Shown: positions 1 to 5,510 of the stretch, one piece after another
How positions within the stretch are numbered: the stretch's first letter is position 1
How the letters are laid out: each line of letters opens with the position of its first letter
From: Brachyspira pilosicoli
Lineage (GTDB): Bacteria; Spirochaetota; Brachyspiria; Brachyspirales; Brachyspiraceae
DNA: 7,248 bases
Direction: 5' to 3'
NCBI RefSeq assembly: GCF_019402445.1
Contig: NZ_SRZM01000243.1
Span: 1-7,248 of the forward strand
The notes under the pieces: generated by a model
Databases searched by the model: none
What the model was told of the DNA's origin: nothing
Seen by the model: only the letters and a program-made list of their open reading frames with translations
Translations under genes and position numbers: made by a program

Positions 1-31
1 ATATAATATATTTTAGAATATTTTCAAATTT

Positions 32-68
32 TAGTATACATAATAATTATATAATTATTATAATACTA
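32..68. repeat. Long imperfect palindrome in AT-rich leader
   Basis: Positions 40-61 form a perfect 22-base palindrome made only of A and T. It is flanked by a second pair of complementary arms, TAGTAT at 32-37 and ATACTA at 63-68, separated from the core by two bases on one side and one on the other. A T-rich stretch (gtttttgtt) follows at 71-79. It could be a weak terminator of a gene upstream of the window, a binding site for a dimeric regulator, or chance in a region with only 20 G/C among 227 bases. The two G-C pairs in the outer arms argue slightly against pure chance. Confidence 0.4.
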
Positions 69-227
69 GTGTTTTTGTTAAAAATAATTTTATAATAAAT
101 AATTTCATAAGTTTTATATATTATATATATATAAGTTATAAATATATATTTTAAGTATATGTAAAAAAAATAATTAAATTAAAAATATAGTCGATATTAT
201 ATTATAGTTTAAAGTAGGTAAAATATT

Positions 228-881
228 ATGAGATATATATTAATAATGATGTTTTTGTTTTGTGTGAATTTGTTTAGCCAATACGCGACAAATGATGCCT
301 ATACACCTCCGCAAAATAATAATAATACAGCAACAACAGAAGAAGAAAGTTATATAACTAATGATTCGGTAGTAGGAAGAAAACCCGCAGTAATCAATGT
401 ACCTATCACAGGATTTAAAAATATAAAATTAGGCTCCACAAGAGAAGATACAATTAGAGCTATATTAGAAGATAATACTATGATGCTTCCTAAAGAATAT
501 ATGCTTAATACTAATGGTGTAGATTTGGCTTCTGAAGAGAGTGCTACTTTTTTATCTCTAGAAGAGAATAAGTTTTATAAGAGCGGATATTTTATTTTTA
601 AAGATGATTCATTATATTCTATTACTATATATTTTCAGCCCAATCAGGTGGATTTTTTAGAATTATTATCTTCTATGTCTGCTAAATACGGCAAGGGAGC
701 TTTTTTGGATGCGGAAACTGTTTCTTGGCAGAATGGGGACAATAGGATTATATTAGAGCGTCCTAGTATTGTTAAATATCTCAATATGAATAATATTACA
801 ACTACCTCACAAACTAGAATAAGAGAGAAAGAATCCATACCTCCTCAAAATAATAGAAAAGAGATATTGGAAGGGCTTTAA
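228..881 (+). CDS. Secreted protein, unknown function (BamE-like pattern)
   Basis: This encodes a 217-residue exported protein that I cannot name. Residues 1-18 are a short hydrophobic signal peptide (MRYILIMMFLFCVNLFSQ), probably cut after S17 or Q18. A polar Asn/Thr/Glu-rich linker follows to about residue 55. The folded part (about 60-186) opens with GFKNIKLGSTREDTIRAIL, similar in pattern to the first helix of SmpA/BamE-type domains. It continues with alternating strands, a KYGKG turn (153-157), a Trp (W167) and LERPSIVKYL (176-185). I recall similar 'LERP..VKY' endings in other spirochaetal exported proteins, but this needs a search. The C-terminus (about 195-217) is charged and probably disordered. 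The ATG is preceded by GTAGG at 214-218. The next gene starts 5 bases after the stop, so the two are probably one operon. Envelope location is inferred from the signal peptide. Confidence 0.75.
   Translation: MRYILIMMFLFCVNLFSQYATNDAYTPPQNNNNTATTEEESYITNDSVVGRKPAVINVPITGFKNIKLGSTREDTIRAILEDNTMMLPKEYMLNTNGVDLASEESATFLSLEENKFYKSGYFIFKDDSLYSITIYFQPNQVDFLELLSSMSAKYGKGAFLDAETVSWQNGDNRIILERPSIVKYLNMNNITTTSQTRIREKESIPPQNNRKEILEGL
869..875 (+). promoter_or_regulatory. Ribosome binding site inside upstream gene
   Basis: GGAAGGG lies 11 bases before the ATG at 887 and within the last codons of the preceding gene. It fixes the start of the lipoprotein gene and suggests that the two genes are translated from one mRNA. 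Confidence 0.6.
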
Positions 882-886
882 TTTTT

Positions 887-1390
887 ATGAATAATATTTT
901 AACAATTTTTTTATTTGTTTTATTTAGTTTATTTGGCTCATTTGGTTTGTTTGTTTCTTGCGGGAGTGGCAGCGAGAAAGTAGAAATTATTTTAAGCGAT
1001 AATGAAAACAAAGAGGCTGTTGAGATAAAAAATTATGATGAAGATGCATTAAAAACATCAGCTTTAAAATCTTTAGAAGAGTTTTTATCTTTACCTTATG
1101 ATGAAGAGAGCGTAAAGATGGCCTATGATAATTTTTATTCATCTAGCTACAAAGAAGTTTTAGCTAAGACACGTAATGTAAAAAATGCAGATGAATATGT
1201 TGCTTCTAATCCTTCATTAGATTTTGAGTTTGAAACAAAGATAGATAAAGTTTATGGTATAAAGCTTGAAGGTAAAAATGCTTATATAGATGTTGGTACT
1301 TCTGTTTATGATAGAGTAAATAAATCCACAGCAAATATGAGGCAAACATTTATTATGGAGCAAGAAAATAATAAATGGGTTATTAATTGA
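887..1390 (+). CDS. Putative lipoprotein, NTF2-like C-terminal part
   Basis: A 167-residue predicted lipoprotein of unknown function. Residues 1-24 are a long Phe/Leu-rich signal segment ending LFVSC, with the probable lipidated cysteine at C25. The -3 residue is Phe instead of the usual Leu, a looseness often seen in spirochaetal lipoboxes. After C25 come GSGS and an acidic linker. Residues about 58-167 have a helix with Tyr/Phe repeats (YDNFYSSSYKEVLAKT), then strands, and end in FIMEQENNKWVIN. A final 'W.v' strand of this kind is typical of NTF2-like/DUF4878-type small lipoproteins, so that fold is my inference. It would be anchored in the inner or outer membrane facing the periplasm, or be surface exposed. 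It is probably cotranscribed with the exported protein just upstream. No catalytic motif is visible. Confidence 0.75.
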   Translation: MNNILTIFLFVLFSLFGSFGLFVSCGSGSEKVEIILSDNENKEAVEIKNYDEDALKTSALKSLEEFLSLPYDEESVKMAYDNFYSSSYKEVLAKTRNVKNADEYVASNPSLDFEFETKIDKVYGIKLEGKNAYIDVGTSVYDRVNKSTANMRQTFIMEQENNKWVIN

Positions 1391-1475
1391 TTTTGTAAAC
1401 TTTATTAGTTAAATCATCAATATATTAAAATCTATATAAAAAAGTATTAATTTAAAAAAATATTAATGAAAATCA

Positions 1476-1494
1476 TAATATTCCGAAAATATTA
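1476..1494. repeat. Short inverted repeat upstream of ftsA
   Basis: TAATATT (1476-1482) and AATATTA (1488-1494) are perfect complements around a 5-base loop, CCGAA, about 30 bases before the ftsA start. All stem pairs are A-T, so chance is a real possibility. The whole 132-base spacer must contain the ftsA promoter if ftsA is transcribed on its own, but I could not find a convincing -35/-10 pair in it. Confidence 0.25.
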
Positions 1495-1510
1495 ACATAA
1501 TATTATATTT

Positions 1511-1515
1511 AGGAG
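1511..1515 (+). promoter_or_regulatory. Ribosome binding site setting TTG start of ftsA
   Basis: AGGAG lies 7 bases before the TTG at 1523. No ATG or GTG in frame fits this site, and the encoded protein begins directly with the first FtsA strand, so TTG is the likely start codon. Confidence 0.75.
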
Positions 1516-1522
1516 TTTAACC

Positions 1523-2773
1523 TTGAAAGAGCCAATAATAGCTGGTGTAGATATCGGCACTTCATCAATAAAAACTGTAATAGCAAGGGTTAATGAGGAT
1601 AAACTTGATATTATAGGTATAGGGGAGAGTGAGAGTGACGGCATTAGAAAGGGTATTATAGTAAATATAGATGCTGCTGCTGATGCTATAGAGAAATCTA
1701 TCAACAAAGCAGAAGATATGGCAGGTCTTCAGGCTCCTGATGTTATAGCTACTATAGGCGGCGACCATATAAAGGGTATGAATAGTAAAGGGGTTATAGG
1801 TGTTAATACAAAAGATAAAGAGATAACTCCATTAGAAATAGAGAGAGTATTAGAAAGTGCGAAAAATGTTCGTTTGCCTTCAGATATAGAGATTATAGAA
1901 ACTATAGAACAGGAATATTCTTTAGACGGTCAAGATGAGATAAAAAACCCTATAGGAATGTCTGGCACAAGATTAGAAACTAAGGTTCATCTTATCACTG
2001 GACTTAAATATGTAAGTGAAAACTTAAGAAGAACTTTAAATAAAATGAAGTTTAGCGGCAAAGATTTTATAGTAAGCGTACGCGGAAGTGCTGAGGCTTG
2101 TCTTACAGAAGATGAAAAAGAGCTTGGGGTGGTTGTGTTTGATATAGGGCATTCTACTACATCACTAATGGTCTTTTTGGAGGGTTCTGTTTGGCATACT
2201 GCTGTTATACCTATAGGAAGTCAGCATATTACAAACGATATAGCTGAGGGGTTGAGAGTAACTATACCTACAGCAGAAAAATTAAAATGCGAATATGGAT
2301 GTGCATTTATAGATATGGTTGGTGATAAAGAGATAGTTGAAGTACCTACTACAAACGGCAAAACTAAAGCTATACCGAAGAAGTTTTTAACAGAAATTAT
2401 ACAGGCTAGAGTAGAGGAAATATTAAGTTTATGCGGCAAAGAATTATCAAAGATGAAGTATATAGATTCTTTATCTGCTGGTATGGTGTTTACAGGAGGA
2501 GGAGCATTGCTTCCTGGTTTGGTAGAATTAGCTAAAGCATATCAAAGCACAGTAAAAGGAGCTATGCCTATAACAGCAAGAATTGGAGTTCCTAATAATA
2601 TTTACGGCATTACAGATATTGCTAATAACCCTGCATATTCTGCAGTTATTGGTATACTTATGATGAGTTTAGACGAGGCTACTAAAGTTAATATCCCTAA
2701 TGCTAAAAAGACAGGCGATAAGAAAAAATTTAAGTTTAATATAAAAAAATCATTGATGGAGTTTTTTAAATAA
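1523..2773 (+). CDS. ftsA: Cell division protein FtsA
   Basis: FtsA is the actin-like ATPase that tethers FtsZ to the inner membrane and recruits later divisome proteins. At 416 residues it matches the family. Phosphate-1 is VDIGTSSIK (9-17). The 1C insertion domain (about 85-165) includes the signature NPIGMSGTRLE (142-152). Phosphate-2 is at 205-218, followed by IPIGSQHITNDIA (229-241). The adenosine motif is TGGGALLPG (324-332). After a Lys-rich linker, residues 402-416 (KFKFNIKKSLMEFFK) form the expected amphipathic membrane-targeting helix. Odd points: phosphate-2 reads FDIGHSTTS, where the family usually has DIGGGTTD, so the second acidic residue is Ser (S214). No ftsZ follows; the next gene is flaA. 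It starts at TTG with a good ribosome binding site. All 11 Phe codons are TTT, unlike flaA. Identification is secure; the effect of the loop change is unknown. Confidence 0.96.
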   Translation: MKEPIIAGVDIGTSSIKTVIARVNEDKLDIIGIGESESDGIRKGIIVNIDAAADAIEKSINKAEDMAGLQAPDVIATIGGDHIKGMNSKGVIGVNTKDKEITPLEIERVLESAKNVRLPSDIEIIETIEQEYSLDGQDEIKNPIGMSGTRLETKVHLITGLKYVSENLRRTLNKMKFSGKDFIVSVRGSAEACLTEDEKELGVVVFDIGHSTTSLMVFLEGSVWHTAVIPIGSQHITNDIAEGLRVTIPTAEKLKCEYGCAFIDMVGDKEIVEVPTTNGKTKAIPKKFLTEIIQARVEEILSLCGKELSKMKYIDSLSAGMVFTGGGALLPGLVELAKAYQSTVKGAMPITARIGVPNNIYGITDIANNPAYSAVIGILMMSLDEATKVNIPNAKKTGDKKKFKFNIKKSLMEFFK

Positions 2774-2883
2774 ATTTATATAATTATTTAATTAAATTAT
2801 AATAAAAAATATGATTAGCAAATAAGTTCTGTTTTGTATTTTAATTTAAAGATTATGTCAACTAAAATTACACATTATTTTTA

Positions 2884-2910
2884 TAGATTTAGCTATTTTT
2901 ATTAAATCTA
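2884..2910. promoter_or_regulatory. Inverted repeat abutting flaA -35 box (possible operator)
   Basis: TAGATTTA (2884-2891) and TAAATCTA (2903-2910) are perfect 8-base complements separated by 11 bases. The right arm ends one base before the -35 hexamer. The position suits an operator or activator site. It could also be a weak end of the ftsA transcript, but no T-run follows and the stem has only one G-C pair. Function is inferred from position alone. Confidence 0.4.
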
Positions 2911-2911
2911 C

Positions 2912-2940
2912 TTGACAAATTGGGTAATTTAGTGTATAAA
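2912..2940 (+). promoter_or_regulatory. Sigma-70-type promoter of flaA
   Basis: A perfect -35 hexamer TTGACA (2912-2917) is followed after exactly 17 bases by TATAAA (2935-2940), one base off the -10 consensus. Transcription should start near 2947, giving a leader of about 40 bases. This is the clearest promoter in the window and indicates housekeeping-sigma control; I see no sigma-28 or sigma-54 flagellar promoter here. Confidence 0.85.
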
Positions 2941-2969
2941 ATACTATTATTATGCTTATTAATTAGTAC

Positions 2970-2975
2970 AAGGAG
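2970..2975 (+). promoter_or_regulatory. Ribosome binding site of flaA
   Basis: AAGGAG, a strong Shine-Dalgarno match, lies 11 bases before the ATG at 2987. This is slightly longer spacing than usual, but no closer start codon exists. Confidence 0.75.
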
Positions 2976-2986
2976 TGCAATAAATT

Positions 2987-3940
2987 ATGAAAAAGTTATT
3001 CGCAGTATTAGCTTCTATTTTTGTTGCTGCATCTGCTTACGGTGTAACAAATTCAACTTTAATTGACTTTGCTATAACAGGTAATGCTGATAACTTGCAG
3101 CCTGCAGGAGATGATACAAATGAAGTAATTTCTGTTCAGCAAAATCTTTACAATGATAATTGGGTAGTATGGTTAAATGAATCTGCTAGATTAACAGAAA
3201 ATCGCAGGAATTCATATGTTACTAACGTAGATAGTAAAGGTAATAACGGTGCTTGGGAAGCAGGAAAAGTTCTTGGTGTAAGAGTACATTTCCCTTTACA
3301 ATCTTGGAATAGCTATGCTTTAGTAAAACCTGCTTTTCAGCTTGAAATGTATGGTGGAACTGATGGTACAAAATATACAGACGGTAAAGGTGTAGTACAC
3401 AATGTTGGCGAAATTAAATCTATTAGTTCTTGGGTATATGGACGTAATTATTTAGTTAGCTATTTTGTAAACTTACAAAACGAATTAGGTGAATTAAAAT
3501 CTTATCCTATGGGTGCTCTTTACTTCAGTGGTTGGAGACAATTAAAATGGGAAAACAGAGAATATTTAGCTAATGTTCGCGACAGAGTATTAGTAAGAAA
3601 ACCTCTTTATCCTAGAATGATTCCTTCTGTAAAATTAGATTCTTTAGGTTTCTATAGAACTAAAGATACTCAAGGTGGCGATTTCATTACTTATGTTAAA
3701 GACGTAACTATGGAATATGACGTAGTAGTTGTTGATTTCGAAGAAGATATCGACGATGAAGCTACTTGGCAGTTATTAAAAACTGAAAACGAAAGAAAAC
3801 AAGCTATTGAAAATGCTAGAGTTCGTGAAGCTGCTGAGTTACAAGAATTAGAACAAAGAAGAATTAATGGCGGCGATGCTCAGCAACAAGATACTGCTGC
3901 AGCTCAAAATACACAAACTGAAGAAACTGCTGCTCAATAA
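2987..3940 (+). CDS. flaA: Periplasmic flagellar sheath protein FlaA
   Basis: FlaA forms the sheath around the FlaB core of spirochaete periplasmic flagella and affects filament stiffness. The 317-residue precursor has a classic signal peptide, [17 protein letters not shown], cut after A17 (ASA) or G19. I recognise the N-terminal part ([19 protein letters not shown], 20-38) as Brachyspira FlaA. Residues 50-180 are Trp/Tyr-rich strands. The family's Gly-Trp motif is SGWRQLKW (181-188), followed by the strands around [16 protein letters not shown] (208-223). Residues 252-292 are highly charged and probably helical or coiled coil ([20 protein letters not shown]), followed by a Gln/Ala/Thr tail (297-317). 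There is no cysteine, fitting a periplasmic structural protein. Codon choice differs from neighbours: 6 of 10 Phe codons are TTC and 22 of 23 Glu codons are GAA. It has its own promoter and terminator. In Brachyspira it would correspond to FlaA1, the glycosylated sheath protein; the paralogue number is my recollection. Confidence 0.95.
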   Translation: MKKLFAVLASIFVAASAYGVTNSTLIDFAITGNADNLQPAGDDTNEVISVQQNLYNDNWVVWLNESARLTENRRNSYVTNVDSKGNNGAWEAGKVLGVRVHFPLQSWNSYALVKPAFQLEMYGGTDGTKYTDGKGVVHNVGEIKSISSWVYGRNYLVSYFVNLQNELGELKSYPMGALYFSGWRQLKWENREYLANVRDRVLVRKPLYPRMIPSVKLDSLGFYRTKDTQGGDFITYVKDVTMEYDVVVVDFEEDIDDEATWQLLKTENERKQAIENARVREAAELQELEQRRINGGDAQQQDTAAAQNTQTEETAAQ

Positions 3941-3967
3941 TAAATAAGCGAGTTTTTGAAAGTTTTT

Positions 3968-4015
3968 TTAAGGGGAAGCAAATGTTTATGTTGTTTCCCC
4001 TTAATTATATTCTTT
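3968..4015 (+). terminator. Rho-independent terminator of flaA
   Basis: TTAAGGGGAAGCAA (3968-3981) pairs with TTGTTTCCCCTTAA (3991-4004) over 14 base pairs with a single G-T wobble and a 9-base loop. A T-rich stretch follows. It starts 28 bases after the flaA stop. Because it lies just before the hydrolase gene, it also shows that an in-frame TTG extension of that gene back to 3956 is not real. Confidence 0.9.
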
Positions 4016-4032
4016 GTATTCTTTGATATTTA

Positions 4033-4038
4033 TATAAT
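4033..4038 (+). promoter_or_regulatory. Possible -10 box for hydrolase-tpiA unit
   Basis: TATAAT, a perfect -10 hexamer, sits between the flaA terminator and the ATG at 4058. Transcription would begin near 4045, just before the ribosome binding site, so the leader would be very short. No good -35 box is found at the right distance (4010-4015 is TTCTTT), and TATAAT is common by chance in such AT-rich DNA. Confidence 0.3.
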
Positions 4039-4045
4039 CTTGTTT

Positions 4046-4050
4046 AAGGA
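4046..4050 (+). promoter_or_regulatory. Ribosome binding site fixing the hydrolase start
   Basis: AAGGA lies 7 bases before the ATG at 4058. It supports this start over any upstream one: the open frame continues back to a TTG at 3956, but that stretch runs through the flaA terminator. Confidence 0.7.
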
Positions 4051-4057
4051 TTTATTT

Positions 4058-4618
4058 ATGAAATTAATGAATGAACCTATTTTAGATAGAAATAATTCTT
4101 TATATATTTGTATAGATTTACAAGGTAAACTATTGGCTGCTATAGATAATTTAGATACACTTATAAAAAAGTCTAATATATTGCTTAAAACTTCTGAAAT
4201 ATACGATGTACCTGTTTTAGTTACTGAGCAGTATCCTAAAGGTTTAGGTAATACAGATGAGAGGGTAATACTTCCAAAACATCATAAATTATTTGCTAAG
4301 ACTAATTTTAGTGTATTTGCTAGTGAAGATTTTGTTGAGGAGTTTAATAAGTTAAATAAAAAGAACATTATAGTATTTGGAGCTGAGACACATGTATGCG
4401 TATATTATAGTGTTTATCATTTGCTTCAAAATGGGTATAATGTTTATGTGGTTGCTGATGCTTGCGGTTCTAGAACTGATAATGATAAGCAAATTGGTTT
4501 GGAGCAGATGAGAAAATTGGGGGCTAATATTATAAGTACAGAGATGGTTCTTTTTGGATTTATAGAGGGTTCAAAAGTGCCTAATTTTAAAGATTTAAGT
4601 AATTTATTAAAAAACTAG
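4058..4618 (+). CDS. Isochorismatase-family cysteine hydrolase
   Basis: A 186-residue cytoplasmic hydrolase of the isochorismatase-like superfamily, most like the ISOC1/ISOC2-type branch (my reading of the motifs). The catalytic triad is visible: D20 in CIDLQGKL, K81 in AKTNFSVF and C114 in FGAETHVCV, the last including the cis-peptide motif typical of the family. TEQYPKGLGNT (56-66) and VVADACGSRTDND are further family hallmarks. The domain fills the whole protein. The substrate cannot be told from sequence: family members cleave isochorismate, nicotinamide or other amides, and many have no known substrate. No isochorismate or NAD pathway gene is nearby. The open frame extends upstream to TTG 3956, but that part encodes Phe/Ile-rich residues over a terminator and is not translated in my view. 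tpiA starts 30 bases after the stop, so cotranscription is likely. Confidence 0.88.
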   Translation: MKLMNEPILDRNNSLYICIDLQGKLLAAIDNLDTLIKKSNILLKTSEIYDVPVLVTEQYPKGLGNTDERVILPKHHKLFAKTNFSVFASEDFVEEFNKLNKKNIIVFGAETHVCVYYSVYHLLQNGYNVYVVADACGSRTDNDKQIGLEQMRKLGANIISTEMVLFGFIEGSKVPNFKDLSNLLKN

Positions 4619-4632
4619 TAATATTTTATAAT

Positions 4633-4638
4633 AAGGAG
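4633..4638 (+). promoter_or_regulatory. Ribosome binding site of tpiA
   Basis: AAGGAG lies 10 bases before the ATG at 4649, a strong match inside the 30-base gap after the hydrolase gene. Confidence 0.7.
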
Positions 4639-4648
4639 AATAATTATT

Positions 4649-5407
4649 ATGAGAAGAAAACTTATAGCTGGTAACTGGAAAATGAATAATACTAACAAAG
4701 AGGCTTTGGAGTTAGTAAATCAGTTAAAAGATTTAGTAAAAGATGTTAAAGACAGAGATATTATGATAGCACCTACTTTTACTTGCTTGAGTGATGTTAA
4801 TAATGCTATTAAAGGAAGCAATATAAAATTAGGAGCACAGAATTTATATTTTGAAGAGAAGGGTGCTTTTACTGGTCAGATTTCTGCTGATATGCTTTTG
4901 TCTGTAGGATGTGAATATGTTATAGTTGGTCACTCTGAATGCCGTGATATATTTGGTGAAAAAGATGAGCTTATAAACAAAAAAGTAAAAAGAGCTTTAG
5001 ATAAAAATTTAGTTCCTGTTTTATGTGTAGGTGAGCATTTAGAAGAGAGAGAAAAGGGAATTACTTCTGATATAGTAAGCAGTCAAGTAAAAGAGGCTTT
5101 CAAGGGTTTAAGTGAAGCTGAGGCTAAAAAGGTTGTTATAGCTTATGAACCTGTTTGGGCTATTGGTACTGGTAAGACTGCTACTCCTCAAGATGCTGAT
5201 GATGTACATAAAACTATAAGAGACACATTAAAGTCTATTTATAATGAGAATGTTTCTGAGGGTATGATTATACTTTACGGCGGAAGCGTTAATGAGAAGA
5301 ATGCTGATGATTTGCTTAATATGCCTAATATAGATGGTGCTTTAGTTGGCGGTGCTTCTTTGGTTGCTGATAAGTTTGCTAGAATAGTTAATTATATAGC
5401 TAAGTAA
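4649..5407 (+). CDS. tpiA: Triosephosphate isomerase
   Basis: TpiA interconverts dihydroxyacetone phosphate and glyceraldehyde 3-phosphate in glycolysis, in the cytoplasm. The 252-residue length and start (MRRKLIAGNWKMNN) are standard. Active-site residues are all present: N9 and K11 in GNWKM, the electrophile H95 in IVGHSE, and the base E167 in AYEPVWAIGTGKTATP, whose following loop (171-177) is the flexible lid. Phosphate-binding glycines are GGS (211-213) and GG at 234-235. A small variant is GHSECRD (94-100), where many enzymes have GHSERR; I do not expect this to abolish activity. The usual partners gap and pgk are not in the window, so tpiA is detached from a glycolytic cluster here. 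It is probably read together with the hydrolase upstream and ends at its own strong terminator. Confidence 0.97.
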   Translation: MRRKLIAGNWKMNNTNKEALELVNQLKDLVKDVKDRDIMIAPTFTCLSDVNNAIKGSNIKLGAQNLYFEEKGAFTGQISADMLLSVGCEYVIVGHSECRDIFGEKDELINKKVKRALDKNLVPVLCVGEHLEEREKGITSDIVSSQVKEAFKGLSEAEAKKVVIAYEPVWAIGTGKTATPQDADDVHKTIRDTLKSIYNENVSEGMIILYGGSVNEKNADDLLNMPNIDGALVGGASLVADKFARIVNYIAK

Positions 5408-5432
5408 ATTATTAAATAATTTTTATTTGCTT

Positions 5433-5467
5433 AGGGGGGATATAAGTCCCCCCTTGTTTTATTTTTT
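5433..5467 (+). terminator. Rho-independent terminator of tpiA
   Basis: A-GGGGGG-A (5433-5440) pairs with T-CCCCCC-T (5447-5454) around a 6-base loop, then TTGTTTTATTTTTT. With six consecutive G-C pairs in DNA this AT-rich, it is a very strong intrinsic terminator and closes the hydrolase-tpiA unit. Confidence 0.92.
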
Positions 5468-5490
5468 CATTTGTATTATTATAGTTACAA

Positions 5491-5496
5491 TATAAT
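5491..5496 (+). promoter_or_regulatory. Possible -10 box for the 5511 gene
   Basis: TATAAT sits 14 bases before the ATG at 5511, after the tpiA terminator. A promoter is expected in this gap, since a strong terminator precedes it. No good -35 hexamer is spaced 16-18 bases upstream, and the implied leader would be only about 8 bases, so the call is weak. Confidence 0.25.
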
Positions 5497-5510
5497 TTAT
5501 GGGTTTATAA

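Noticed and set aside
75..103. Promoter with TTGTTA as -35 for the first gene
   Set aside because: No acceptable -10 hexamer lies 16-18 bases downstream; TATAAT at 91-96 is only 10 bases away.
114..150. TA-rich tract as a microsatellite or replication origin
   Set aside because: The TA repeats are irregular and no DnaA-box-like sequence is present nearby.
644..1011. Open frames on the minus strand across the first two genes
   Set aside because: They overlap well-supported plus-strand genes with signal peptides, and their products are low-complexity Leu/Ile/Ser/Lys strings with no recognisable motif.
1388..1416. Bulged hairpin at the stop of the lipoprotein gene
   Set aside because: The stem is 6 plus 4 base pairs with a 4-base bulge and no T-run, too weak to call a terminator.
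1492..2439. Minus-strand open frames within ftsA
   Set aside because: They lie opposite a complete ftsA with all family motifs; hydrophobic content is the mirror of ftsA codons.
2779..2801. TATAATT/AATTATA hairpin after ftsA as a terminator
   Set aside because: Only A-T pairs, a 9-base loop and no following T-run; such dyads are expected by chance in this spacer.
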